A DNA stretch of 64,000 nucleotides from Mixia osmundae IAM 14324 (lineage: Eukaryota; Basidiomycota; Mixiomycetes; Mixiales; Mixiaceae). The notes beneath the pieces were generated by a model that saw nothing but the letters and a program-made list of their open reading frames with translations, had not been told where the DNA came from and did no database searches. The stretch covers positions 310,599 through 374,598 of the forward strand of contig NW_014575556.1 of NCBI RefSeq assembly GCF_000708205.1. Direction: 5' to 3'. Shown here in pieces: positions 10,178 to 22,200 of the stretch; the first letter of the stretch is position 1; each line of letters opens with the position of its first letter. The translations under genes and the position numbers were made by a program.

Positions 10178-12637
10178 ATGAGTGACAGTGTAACGAACGG
10201 ACGTGATGGCTCACAAAGCGCTCAAGCTGTCGCCAGCGGGGCTGGACAGGGCGATTTCCCTCTCTATGACCCTCGAGGATTGTTCAGATCATCTTCAATC
10301 ACGTCGTCAGGCTCGTCAAACTCTCCGTCGCTCACTTCACCTCTTTTGCGATCTACGAGTGCCTCGATCAGAGCCAACAGGCCACTGCGCAGACCAGTCG
10401 CCACTTCTGGCTCGAGCGTATCACGCAATCAAGCTCTTGGAACAGATGAACCTGACTTGCTGGGCGGTGACCCGCCGCCAACAACGAGGGACACAACGCC
10501 CATGCCCGCCATGCAGCTAGATGTACGTGAGGCCCAGCCTAGAGCCAGGTCAAGAGCTTATACTGCTGCTCTGTCACAGAACGAAAGCGCGCCTTCGTCT
10601 GCTTCACCTGCTAGGGTTGGCTCCAATCTCTATGGCATGTACCGCAGTCCATCAGAATCACCCCTCGTGTCGAGATATCCCGTCAGACAACCCTTTGACG
10701 CCGCACGCGATCGAGAACGCAGTACATCGCCTTTTGGACTCGATCAGGCGTCCAAGCTTGACTTGCCTGCTCTTTCGACATCGCCTCTGGGGATGTCGAG
10801 GTCCTCTGGGCCTCGCGAGGTGACTGATCGAACACCAAGCTCACCGGTAGGTTCGGCCGGTCGAAGACGGCAAGACAGCTCATTGAGCGTACAAAGCAAC
10901 AATCTGTATCGCTCCTTTTCATCTGTGAGCTATACCGGTCAAAGATCTGCTAGTGTTGCATCATCGTCCTATCAGGAAGTACCCTGGTCACCTGCTGCCG
11001 CCTTTTTGTCGTCTCTCGGCGCTTCCAATCCAGCGCCGGGGACACAGCCGATGACAGACTCGCTTGCCTCACTCTTCTCGGCCACTTCGTCTGATTACGT
11101 GCAGCCAGACATAGTACCCGGCTATCGGATCGGCAAGACGATTGGAAGAGGCGGCTTCAGTGTCGTCAAAATGGCCGAGAAGATGTCTCCCGACGGCGAG
11201 ACTGTGCTCGACAAGGTCGCTGTCAAGATCGTCAACCACGCTAGCCCCTTACAGGCTGACAATGCGACTACGCTATCAGACTCGATGATGATGGACATCA
11301 AGGCCGAAGCAGAACAGTCGGCTGTTCAGCCGCTCGAAATCCCGGGCACAAACGGCTCAAATGCATCAGACAAGTCTAGAAGCGGCCTCGTGGAGAATAC
11401 TGTCGAAGTCGAAGCATCCATACGTGCTTTCATCAGCAAGGAAGTTTCGATCTGGTCTCATCTCTCGCCGCATCCTCATGTTCTTCCGCTGCTGGATGTC
11501 GTCTCGACGATGCACGTCACGTACATCTTTACGCCGCTTTGCGAACAAGGCAACTTGCTCCAACTGATTGCAGAGCATACTCGGCGCGGTCGACAGCGCA
11601 ATGATGAGAGCAAAGGCAGTAGAAGACGTTATGGCCGTCTTTCGATCGGCAGATCTGCTTCGCCTATACCTGCTGGACTGGATCTTTCCCGAGCACGGAT
11701 GCTATTTAAACAGATTGTGCTCGGTCTGCATCATCTGCATGTGACGTGCAGGGTTGCACACAAGGACCTCAAGCTGGAGAATATCCTCATCGATTCGGAT
11801 GGCCAGCTGCGCATAGCAGACTTTGGCTTGGCAGATTGGGCCGTCGAGACCGAGCGGCGCGGTATGACCTCTCGCAACCGGTCGCGCTCGCAATCGAGAG
11901 ATAGAGTGCCTCAGATCAGTGACGCTGCATGGGCTACGCGCTCGATGTCAGAATTCGAAAGTCAGCTGTCTGACAAACTGACGCGGGCGGCAAGTCGGAG
12001 CAATACGATGCCACGCTCAGCCGGTCCGACCAGTGGTGTGCCGGCAGAATACGTGACGGACAACAAGGATCTGCCTGCCGGCTCGCTCAACTATTGCGCG
12101 CCCGAGCTTCTGCGATCGATTAGCGAGACGGAACGTGCGGGCACGGGCGCTCCGGAAGTCAGCCAAGCTGTCGACATCTGGGCTCTCGGCTGTATTCTGT
12201 ATGCCATGCTAGCCGGTCATCTCCCATTCGAGGATGACTTCGAGCCGAGGCTGCGCGCAAAGATTGTCAAGGGCGATTTCAAGTTGCCGGATGTACTCCT
12301 GCGGGCAACAGATGAGATTGACGAGCCAACGCGATCGGCTTGTGAGGAGCTCCTCAAGGGGTGCTTGTCCACCCTAGCAGAGTCACGCTGGACGATTCAG
12401 GAGATCCTCGAAAGCACTTGGCTGCAAGACGAGCCCTTGGGTGATATCGATGAGCTCTCGGGTCGGATCAGTCGGCGTCGCCTGGCCGACTCGGACTCGA
12501 GCAGTCGGAGTCGCTCACGGGGCAGGAGGGAGAGAGAGAGCAGCCAGTCAGGCCGTATTGCACGTTCAGCGCGTAGCAAGAGCCGCAGTCAGAGTGGTAA
12601 TCGTCTGACGGCCTGGACGGGCCGAGAGTGTATGTAA
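10178..12637 (+). CDS. Serine/threonine protein kinase with large loop inserts
   Basis: A single exon encodes about 819 residues from the first ATG. Residues 1-315 are Ser/Pro-rich and disordered-looking. The kinase domain starts near 320 with the glycine loop IGRGGFSVVKMA and the ATP lysine VAVKIV. The catalytic loop reads HKDLKLEN (Lys replacing the usual Arg of HRD). The DFG aspartate is residue 548 and the APE alanine residue 641. The VDIWALGCILYAMLAGHLPF block follows. Two inserts stand out: about 60 residues between beta-3 and helix C, and about 70 extra residues in the activation loop, rich in Arg and Ser. The C-terminus is an RS-type tail. Subdomain sequence suggests a CAMK-like fungal kinase; I cannot name an orthologue. 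The stop lies 35 bases from the convergent NAA50 stop. Confidence 0.85.
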   Translation: MSDSVTNGRDGSQSAQAVASGAGQGDFPLYDPRGLFRSSSITSSGSSNSPSLTSPLLRSTSASIRANRPLRRPVATSGSSVSRNQALGTDEPDLLGGDPPPTTRDTTPMPAMQLDVREAQPRARSRAYTAALSQNESAPSSASPARVGSNLYGMYRSPSESPLVSRYPVRQPFDAARDRERSTSPFGLDQASKLDLPALSTSPLGMSRSSGPREVTDRTPSSPVGSAGRRRQDSSLSVQSNNLYRSFSSVSYTGQRSASVASSSYQEVPWSPAAAFLSSLGASNPAPGTQPMTDSLASLFSATSSDYVQPDIVPGYRIGKTIGRGGFSVVKMAEKMSPDGETVLDKVAVKIVNHASPLQADNATTLSDSMMMDIKAEAEQSAVQPLEIPGTNGSNASDKSRSGLVENTVEVEASIRAFISKEVSIWSHLSPHPHVLPLLDVVSTMHVTYIFTPLCEQGNLLQLIAEHTRRGRQRNDESKGSRRRYGRLSIGRSASPIPAGLDLSRARMLFKQIVLGLHHLHVTCRVAHKDLKLENILIDSDGQLRIADFGLADWAVETERRGMTSRNRSRSQSRDRVPQISDAAWATRSMSEFESQLSDKLTRAASRSNTMPRSAGPTSGVPAEYVTDNKDLPAGSLNYCAPELLRSISETERAGTGAPEVSQAVDIWALGCILYAMLAGHLPFEDDFEPRLRAKIVKGDFKLPDVLLRATDEIDEPTRSACEELLKGCLSTLAESRWTIQEILESTWLQDEPLGDIDELSGRISRRRLADSDSSSRSRSRGRRERESSQSGRIARSARSKSRSQSGNRLTAWTGRECM

Positions 12638-12672
12638 GCTAATCCTGCTGTCGTTGTAAATGTTTGCACGTG

Positions 12673-13420
12673 TTATGCTATGCTTACAACAACATCTTTC
12701 TCGAATACAAAGGCTGACTTGGGCTCTATCGTATTGTAGTAGTCTTCCACTGTCTGGGTGAGCTGGAAGCCCTGCGTTTGCCAGAAGTCGCGAGCTTCGT
12801 CTGCGGCGGTATGGCAGTGCGTGTAGATGCTCGCGACTCTCTTGGTCGTCTGCTTCAGGTCTGATTTGCCTGATGCTTCTGTCGGTGGCTCGTTCGATCG
12901 TTGCGCTTCTCTGAGCGTGGATGCGATGAGCTTGGCGGCTAAGCCTTGCCGTCTGTAAGGCGCAAGAATGGCCTGTGGCGTGTTCAATGTGTAAGCTGTC
13001 GATACCCTGACAAGCGAGGAGCGTGCTGACGAGGGTCATGACGTAGAGTCTCGCTTGATCTGCTTTAGCTGGCGGGGTATTGAGGGTCTCTAGACGGGCA
13101 CAGAGACCGCCGACGCAGATGTCGTTGTAGTAGATCAGCTTGTTGTAAGGCTCCAACTCTGGCGCGAGCGCATCCGCGTAGAAATTGTCAGAGTAGGTCA
13201 TATGCTGTCTCGCCAGGGTTGCTTGAGCATGCGCTTGAGACTTGGCAGCGAGGGACGTACAGGGAAGACGACGGCGTTGATCTTTTTGAGCATGCCGATA
13301 TTGTTCGGCGTCCTGTCCGGCTGTACGTGTCAGGCTCTGCAGGAGGGGGGAGAGAGGACGGGAGGGAGCTTGCAGGTCGACGACTGCCGTCCTTGGCTGG
13401 GGTCTGACGAGTGTCGGCAT
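12673..13420 (-). CDS. NAA50: N-alpha-acetyltransferase NAA50 (San) homologue
   Basis: Four exons (13374-13420, 13261-13312, 13031-13204, 12673-12972) encode about 190 residues. NAA50 acetylates N-termini beginning Met-Leu and similar, often bound to the NatA complex, and supports sister chromatid cohesion. The spliced protein reads VDLTPNNIGMLKKINAVVFP, then MTYSDNFYADAL, YYNDICVGGLCARLE, LYVMTLAILAPYRRQGLA (the acetyl-CoA binding motif) and finally EARDFWQTQGFQ and DYYNTIEP. All of these align with human NAA50. An insert of about 20 residues sits after the CoA motif. Intron 1 needs a GC donor; intron 3 uses GTCAGC. It is divergent from MTIF2 with 105 bases between starts. Confidence 0.88.
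13313..13373 (-). other. GC-AG intron (NAA50 intron 1)
   Basis: The donor reads CT/GCAAGC and the acceptor GGACAG. The join yields VVDL-TPNNIGMLKKIN, matching the family N-terminus. In the downstream frame a TGA lies upstream, so an intron is required, and no GT donor gives the right phase with the upstream ATG. Confidence 0.65.
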
Positions 13421-13525
13421 CGATCGAGACGAGACTGATGACTGTCGACTGAGCGGCCAGCCGAGTCGAGTCGAGTCGTCCAGCACGCGAAGTCGTTCGT
13501 TCACTGACCGGGTCCACCCTCTTGG
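13421..13525. promoter_or_regulatory. Divergent promoter NAA50 / MTIF2
   Basis: Only 105 bases separate the two start codons. The 5' UTRs must be very short or overlap. No specific element was recognised. Confidence 0.45.
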
Positions 13526-16190
13526 ATGAGACAGTCGCTCGTGCAGTGTACCTGCAGATGCCTCGCTCAGCAGAGAGCCAGTCTGCATACCTCTCCGTCA
13601 GCAGGACAGAGCACAGACGGCGATCGAGCACGGCCAGACCGTCAAGCAGGCTTGGACTATGCCAGCCAGCAAATTCGTCGACAGCCTCTCGAGCGACAGG
13701 GCCCACGTCCCAGTCAGGCCAGTCATGCCCGACAGCAAGCCTATGCGAGCGCTCACCGGTCTGGCTACGGATCAGCCGTGCCCCCTCCGGCCAATAACGC
13801 ACAAAGATACCCTCATCAGGCACGTCAACCCGACTATCGTCAGCGAGCACAGCCGAGTCGTCAGCCTTACTTGCAGCCCAACAGACCTCCGATAGATAGC
13901 AGAGCTCCTCCTCGACGGTCTGACACGCCTCTTGACCTTCGGCCACCTGCTCAGACAGCGCCGCGGCTGCCGAATGAGCCCACGGAGCAGTACGAGCCAA
14001 GTGACGATCGCTCGAACAGGCCGCACAGATCGAGGGCATCCGAACCTCGCAAGCATACAGTCAATAGACTCTCGATACGTGACACCTGGGCAGAAGCAGC
14101 TCGGGAGCGACAGTCTCGACAGGTGGCCGGCAAACCGATTCGGCCGCCACCGCGCCCTCGAGCTAGGCTATCAGCTCGCCGTGTCAGGATCAACATCGCC
14201 ATCCCTTCGGTGACGAGTATTGCCAATCTATCACGCTTGCTGGGCTACAAGCTTGCCCGCCTGCAACGGCGGCTCAATGCCATCGGCTTTGACGATGCAC
14301 GGCCTGATCGTATACTGTCTGCCGATGACGCTTCACTCATCGCACTCGAGCTAGGCTTCGAGCCAGTCGTAGACGATCTCAACTCATTCGATATCTATCC
14401 AGAGTGAGTCCTCCCCTAGTATCAACTCGTGACTTTGAGCTGACAGTGAAGAACAGTCCACCTGCGAGCGATCTGTCCGCACTATCGCCTCGACCGCCCA
14501 TTGTTTGCATCATGGGACATGTCGATCACGGCAAGACGACACTGCTCGACACGCTCCGATCGACGTCAGTCGCCCAGGGCGAAGCTGGCGGGATAACTCA
14601 ACATATCGGTGCTTTCGAAGTGCCCATGAAGCTCCTTGATGCCAACGCATCTGACTCTGCGGGCACGGTCACCTTTCTCGATACGCCCGGCCACGCAGCT
14701 TTCGGTGCCATGCGGTCTCGCGGTGCCAACATCACAGATATTGCCGTCATCGTCGTCTCGGCCGATGATGGCGTCATGCCTCAAACGAGAGAGGTCATCT
14801 CGGTCCTCAAGCAAGAGCCTAACGTCTCGCCCGTCGTTGCCATAACGAAGATCGACAGGCCTGGCGTAGATATCGAAAAGGCAAAGAATGGATTGCTCGC
14901 TGCAGGACTAGAGATCGAAGAGTATGGCGGCGACGTACCTTGCGTGCAGGTCTCGGCAGTCGCTAATATCGGACTCGACACGTTAGTGGAGACCATACTG
15001 GCAGTATCAGAGCAGAAAGAGCTCCGTGTCGAGCGACAGGGCGTTCGAGTCGAGGCGCGGGTCATCGAGAGCAAGGTCGACAAGGGTCGAGGGTGAGCCC
15101 ATTGTATTGCTGTCGCAATTCCAGCTGACGCATACGTTTGCACAGCAATGTCGCAACGCTGCTCGTCATGCGCGGTACATTGTCTGTCTCGCAGCATATC
15201 GTTGCAGGCAGCGTCATGTGTAAAGTTCGACAGCTCTATCGACCGGGCGGCCAGGCTGTAAAGGAAGCAGTACCTGGACAGCCCGTCGAAGTCACTGGCT
15301 GGACACAACTGCCCAGTGCGGGCGATGAATGTCTCGAAGCAAAGACGGAGAAAGAAGCTCGAAGTGCTATCGAGAATCGTAAGAAGCGTCAGGAAGCTCT
15401 AGCGCTGCTTGCCGACGTAGAAGCTATCAATGAGAAGCGCCGAGTCGCTGCAGAGGAGGCAGAACGTCTGGAAGCGATCCAAGAGGCCAAGCTCAAGAAG
15501 GCCAATTCTGTGCTCGGTGATCTCGAGGACGGCGAAGCGCTTCTGGCCAACGCACTCCCAGAAACGAAAGAGCTCAGGCTGGTCATCAAGGCCGACTTTA
15601 GCGGAACGGTCGAGGCTGTTGCTGGCGCAGTTGCAGATATCGGCAATAAAGAGGCCAAGGTCAAGATCGTGTTGACCGGAGTAGGCGATGTGAGCAATTC
15701 TGATATCGACATGGCACGTACGGCAGAAGCAGTCATTCTCGGCTTCAACATCAAAGCGCCGAAACCCATACAGAGCGCGGCAGCACAAGCCGGTGTCGCG
15801 ATACATCTCGATACTGTCATCTATCGGCTGATCGACGAGGTCAAGCAGCGCGTCATCGGCCTGATGCCGAAAGTCTATGACTCTAAGGTCACCGGAGAGG
15901 CCACTATTGCGCAGGTATTCGACATCACGACAAAGGGAAGAGAGACCAGCAAGGTCGCCGGCTGCAAAGTCGGCAATGGCAGCCTTGCACGCTCAGCTCT
16001 CTGCAAGGTCCTCCGTGACGGCGTCGAAGTCTACAGCGGTAAGCTGAGCACGCTCAAGCAAGGCAAAAAAGACGTGGACGAAGTTCGCAAAGGATCCGAA
16101 TGCGGCATCTCTTTTGAGGATTGGCAAGGCTTTGAGGCCAATGATGCTTTGCAGACCTACGAGCTTGTACAACAGACACGGCATCTCTAG
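13526..16190 (+). CDS. Mitochondrial translation initiation factor IF-2
   Basis: Three exons (13526-14403, 14457-15092, 15146-16190) encode about 852 residues. Mitochondrial IF2 is a GTPase that brings initiator tRNA to the small mitoribosomal subunit. The N-terminus is Arg-rich and acid-poor, fitting a presequence, followed by a long Gln/Arg/Pro-rich extension to about residue 290. The G domain begins near 313 with [14 protein letters not shown], followed by [27 protein letters not shown] (G3) and AITKIDRPG (G4). Domain II carries [19 protein letters not shown]. Domain IV near the end has a coiled linker and [13 protein letters not shown]...VAGCKV. The downstream half matches bacterial-type IF2 rather than eIF5B, which supports the organelle role. 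The stop lies 55 bases from the midasin stop. Confidence 0.93.
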
Positions 16191-16245
16191 ACAGCATACA
16201 AGATTGCATTACATTGCGCGCAAACTCTTGACAGCTTCGGGTGCG

Positions 16246-19200
16246 TCATTCAGCATTGACCTGAGAGGTCTACGTCAGTAGGAATCAGGAGACCCTGAGT
16301 TTGCAAACATACGCGCTCGAAGAATTGACAGACTGTCTGGCTCAGCACCTCGGGTAGCTCTAGGACGTCTTGCAAGATGATGTAGCACTCAAAGGGGAAC
16401 AAATCGAGATAGCGGGTCATCTTGAGCTCGAGTGCGCCACTTGGGCCGGCGCTGTATGAGACCGATGAGGTGTTCCTGATAGAGTTGGCAGAGGGCGTGC
16501 CATCCGCGCTGGGTCTCAATCGAAGAGAGTCGATGATGACAAAGACTACCATGATGCGCTCGGAGTTCGCTTTGCGTAGCAAGGCTGAGATCGCGTCCAA
16601 GTCCTGGCAGAGACCGTCCGAAATGATGATCTGAAGCTGCCAGACGCTCGCAGATGATCCGACCGATCTCTTCGATTGCTGTCTCTCGCGTGCTGCACTG
16701 AAGACTTCCAGACTCTTGTTCAGTAGCTGACGAACATCCGTAGACTCCTGCTGGAAAGTGAAGGCGTCCACGAGCTTTCCGCCGGCTGAGTCGGTAAGAG
16801 GTCCAGAGTCAAAGTCTCGCAGAAGCTCGAAATCTTTGCCAAATCGACAGATCGCGACGTCGCCCGCTTCCAAACGCGTCAAGGCGCCCGTGATGAGCGC
16901 AAGAGCGTCGAAAGCGAGCCGGACAGAATTTGATTCTGACATGCTGCGCGAGTCGTCTAGGGCGAGCAATATTTGATAGTCTCGCGCGCTTGGCTTGGTC
17001 CGTCGAAGCCAGATCTTGTCCTTTGCAAAATCGGAAGCGACGTAAGGGATGATCTTGCGCATATTAAGTCGTTTGCCAGTCCTGTAATCACCTTGCAAAC
17101 GCGTGGCGAGCGTGGGAGCCAGGACGAGGCGAAGCTGCTCGGTGAGGCTGAAGCACAGATCCCGCGTTTCCCTGTTGAACTCTTGCCATTGCTCTTCGCC
17201 CGACAAGCCTGCTTCCAGCGATGTCACTACTGCATCGTTATCGTACCTGATACTATGCTCGCTATCGTCGCTTTCGATCTCAGCTTGTGCTGTGCCATTG
17301 ACTGATGCTTGTGCATCGTCAGCTGTGTCTCTCTTCGACTCTGCTGCGTCGATTCCTGCTGAGCCAGCCTCGGGCCGCTCAGGAGCTATCCGCGTGGAAG
17401 CTTCGTCCTGAACGTCAGCCGTAGCCTCTTCTGGCTCCTCGTCAAAGTCCATCTGGCCCGTCAAAGCTGATTTTGTACTCGCGGCGACTGGTCCTGTGCC
17501 AAGCGCTTGCTGCTCGCTCGCGGGCGCCAGAGCCTGTGAATGATCTCGATCTTGCTCGTCAAGATACTCCATGTCTACATCGTCTTCGTCGGCGACTGCC
17601 TTTGGCGGATGCTCCAGACCCTCGTCTAGGCCGTCGGAGGCTTGTGCAGGCATATTGAGCTGTCTTCGCCATGCTCTGAGCGCATCGCCCAAGCTGCGAT
17701 GGGGCGTAGATCGCGTTTGCTCAGTTGCGTCATCTTCGTCCTGACTGGCCATGTCGTCTTGCTGCTGTTCCGCTGTGCGGGAGCCTCCTTGGCGCTCAGC
17801 TGCAGCCTCGGATTGCGTGACCATGCTGTCGTTTGTGGTAGGGTCGGCAGCGGTCTCGTTGATGCTTGTTGATTCCCCGGAAGGTACTTGAGCACTTGCA
17901 TCAGCATCTGCGCCGTCATGACCGCCACTCGCCGCGCTGTCCTGGGCTTGCTTTGCGCCCTCCAGATCTGCCGAGGCCGGCGCATGGGCAGGCGCCAGCT
18001 CGTCAGCTGTTTGCTCTTGGTCGACTACTTCCTCGTCATTTTGTTCGGGTGCATCGATATCTGGCACTGCATAGGGACGTTAGTACGCGAAGCGCAGATG
18101 GAGGCGCAAAGCTTGCCAGTCGTCTCTTGTTCTGCATCTTTGCTCTCCTCCTGAGCTTCGTTCGTCGCATCACACTCATCGTGTACTTGCGTATCGGATG
18201 CGTCGTCCAATGTGGGCGAGCCTGCCTCCGCATCTGCGTCTAGTAGCTAGCCTGATTAGCAGGGCAGTGATCCTCAGAGCGGGCAACTAACCAGGCAAGT
18301 CGTTCGCGTCCATCTCTGCATCCGAGGCCTGCGCCGCTGTATCATCCGGCTTGTCTTCCGCAGCATCTTCGCCGCTCGACAGCGAGATATTGTCGTCTTG
18401 CATTGCAGCCTCTAGGTTGACATCGTCGGGCAGGTCGAGCGTCTCGCCTTGATCGATGGGTAGCTCAGGTTCTGGCTGCTCTGCGGCCACGTCATCTTGC
18501 TCACGCTCGTTTTGATCGTCCGGCTCTGATGTCTCTCCATTGTTGTCCTGAGACTTCTGCTCCTTCGTATCGTTCTTTGCGCCGACATCGTCAGAGGGAC
18601 CGTCTTCCTGTCCGGCTTGTGCCGGCGCTTCTTCTCCGTCCTTATCGGTGTCCTCATCGTCGCCCCACATCTTCTCGTCGACGGCATCCGGGTCAAGCGG
18701 GTCCACGTCCCCTTCTTCGTCAGCTGCCTCAGCTCGGTCTTCTTCTTCGTCGTCACCAGAGCCACTTTCTTGGTCAGACTCGTCGGATATCGACATCTCT
18801 CGACCGTCTGCACCAGCTTCGGTTTCGAGCGCACCGCCTTTATCTTGGTCGACCTCGTCGTCATTGTCCTGCGGCTCCTCGTCCTGCAGCCCCTCAATCT
18901 GTTCTTCATTCTCGATCTGATCGCCGACATTCGTCGCGCCGGTACCGTCGCCCATGCCAGTGCCATCTGATTGCTGCTCTTGGGCACCTGCGTCCTGCTC
19001 TGCGTCATCTTCGCTCGGCTTGCAATAGCCGCGCTGAGCGAGCTCGCGTGTGATCACGCCAACGAGCAAGACCAGATCGAGTAGAGCGAGATGATATTTG
19101 ACATGTTGAGCGATCACGACGTCTGCCAAATCTCGATAGGCCTGCAATATAGGCAGAGAACGAGCAAGAATAGACTTGACGGTGCTCGAAGACACTCGCG

Positions 19201-22200
19201 CAGCCGCTGAGGCGCTCTCGCAAAGTCGAGAAACTGCAGCCGCGATCTCGCTGAGACGCAGTTCCGCGACAGAGGTGCGGAGCGCCGTGTCGTGAGTCAC
19301 GATAGTGAGATTTTGGGATTCGTCGCCAGCCAGATGCCTCTTTGCTGTCAAATTCTGCGAAACGACGAGTACGCTGTTGGTGAGGAGGACATGCGCCGAC
19401 CAGACATCTGCAACCGACGGTCGAATCGGAGCGGGAGTGGACGAACATTGGTCTATAGCTCGAAGGCTCTCTGACAAATTGCGCAAGACATACGCACACG
19501 TCGGCAGAGCCGAGAGCCATCCTTGCACCGTCGTCCGAGTGACATGTAGATACTCTACTGCTTCGATCATGAGCAAGGTATGCGAGTCAGCAATCACTGA
19601 TAAACTGAGTCGCGCATAGTCGTCTCGCAGGCCGGTCAACCGGTCGCGATGTCTCAGGCAGTCATTGATTAGACGCGAGAGGTCGACCGCTAGACTGGAA
19701 AGTAGGGCTTGATTCTGCAGCTCGAGCGTGGTGTGATCTTGAGCGATGCGTCTGGCATCGAGCAATTCGCCGAGTATGACGCTCGTTTGTTTGCACACGT
19801 CCCCGATGCTTAGCTGGCAACTTGCCCCAGGCGCTGCAGCAGCAAAGCTAGGAAGAATGGAGATAGCTGTTTCGATGATCTCTGTTGGCCTGATGACCGC
19901 TGACAGCGCATCGCGATCGCGTAAGATCATCGCGAAAGCAGTATCAACGCTGCCAATCGCGCGCGAGAGATCTCGCGAGCTTATGTCTTCGTGGTGCTCG
20001 CCTGGAAGGCCGCGCAGCGATGGCAAGGATGACACGAGCTCATGAAAAGCTCGATCGGCTTTTTCGATGACAGTGTGATCAACTGAAAGGTAGGCGCTTT
20101 CGGTTTGCAGCGTGCCTGTAGAGTGAATGTTGACCGAATCACTGACAGCCAATGCTGCAGCTTCGCTAACGCTCTGCGCCAGCCCAGAGCGGCGCAGCTC
20201 CTTCAGCAAGGCAGCCCAGGCCCGGCGCTTGAGACGAATCAGGTTCTTTGCCATCTGAGCGTGCTCTTCTTTGCCGCCGATGAGCTGTGTCTCCCTCAAG
20301 CTCTTAGACTCTTGGCGGATTTGCTGAACAAGGTCGCATAGACCATCGAGCTGATACAACGGCGATGATGACAACGAGTCGGTCTGCTTGTCGAAACGGT
20401 GCAATGTCTGCTCGAGTGAAAAGACATGAGGTGGGAGGCTTGCGGGCGGTTGTATGACAAACAAGAGCTCGAAAGAGCGCTCCCGTTGCCTGAATACAGA
20501 GATGCTCGTGGAACTCAGCTCCGGGATGCCTGGTCTGCTAAGCAGAGGGCCGACTGATTCGTTGAGTCGAGCACGTAGCTTGCGCACCAACTTGTGAAGC
20601 TGCCTGTGACTCTTTTGAGCGCTCGTGCGCAACGCGTGCGTATTCGTGTCTTTCCAGCTGGCAAGCTTGATAATGCTATTGATCTCGGCTGTTACGCTCG
20701 ATCGCGCCTGCTGTACGACTTGGGTGGTCTTACCGAGGCTGTGCGCATAGAAGTGGGAGAGATTGCGCAAGATGCGTGTGACACGTTCGTCACGCGTCTT
20801 TTCGGCGTATCGCGCGAACGAATCGACAAGTCGCAAACGGGCTTCGAATTGACCAACGGGGGCCTGCCCTAGAAATATGTCGATAAGTTTGATCAGCTCG
20901 CGGAGATGTGCATGCTGCTCCGGCAGTCCACTTGGCACGCTTGTAATCACAGCTAGTAGCTTGAACCACCAAGGCGCGACAGCAGACTCGCATGCCGCAA
21001 TCTCTCGCTCGACAAGTCTCGTCCACGCTGATAGCTCTTGCCGCCTCCAGTCGATGATGAGTTGACTGATCGCTGCCTGATGTTCTGCCAAGCTGACCGC
21101 CTTACTCGCATAGCCGGCCCAGTCGTCGAGTAAGGGCAGCATCTGCTCCAGATAGGACAGTGCGCGCGCCACGGGACAGGCATATGCGAGATTGAGCAAG
21201 CCGTCACAGCGCTCTTGGATCGTCTGAAGGATGACTTGATCCGGCCAGTCTCTGATAAGTTCCGCCAGACGGCCTTGCAGGGGCTTGATGACGGGTACAA
21301 GCCTGGACAGCTCGGCTGCATTCGAGCCACGATAGAAATCTGCATCGACTGACCCGGCGTTGCGAAGTGCCAAGCTGAGAAAAGACAGACCGCTGGCAAG
21401 ACTGGGCGCCTCAAAGTCTGACGAACTTGCGCCGGCAAGATCATTGACCAGAACTCGCATAATCCTGTCGTCTCGCTCGCGAAGCGTAGTCAGGCTGTCA
21501 AGGAGTGCGACATTTTCAGGATCGAGACCGAACAGTCGTAGGTGAATCTTATGGATGAGATCTACATCCGCCGCAGCAAAGCTCGCTTCGCTTGACAATT
21601 CTTGTGTGCGAATCTCATTGAGCACGTCCGTTGCTTCGTAGGTCGGAAAGAGCTGTGCAAGTTCGGCTTCAAGTTCGTCCGCTTCACTAAGACCTGACGC
21701 AGTGTCTTTATAGCGATACAGCGATGTCTTGTCAGCTTCAGCTTGTTCCGCGCGCGACTCGTCGGCGTTTCGTATCGCCAGCAGCTTTGCATAGCTGGCA
21801 GCAATTGCATCGGCTGCATCTGGGATGCTAATGATCTGAAAGTGAGCCAGGAACCCAACTCGACATATCTGCCAAACAGCGCTATTGCGCTGACTGATCC
21901 GAGGCAATGTTGGCAGATCTACGGACGATGTTATTGACATGGGAAGCCTATATACCAGCTTGAGAAGCTTTTGGGCGGCTGCGTGCTCACCATCTGTCGG
22001 TCTCTCGAGCACTATGTGTGATTTCAGCGTGAAGAGCGCCACTTGTAGCGCAGACAGAGCCAAAAGTATCGGACGCCCAAGATCTGGCTGGAATCGATGC
22101 GAACGAGCTATGCGGGAATGTGCTGCCGCAAGCGAGTCCGTCATCGTATCGATCCGCTTCTGGGCGTCGATGATGGTCCCTTGCTTGGATGATTCGAAAA

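Noticed and set aside
12566-13588. 340-codon minus-strand frame across NAA50
   Set aside because: Only parts of it coincide with NAA50 exons; family alignment requires three introns and a different frame for the last exon.
18529-19053. Plus-strand Arg/His/Ser-rich frames
   Set aside because: They mirror the Asp/Glu-rich tract of midasin; low-complexity codon bias opens the opposite frames.
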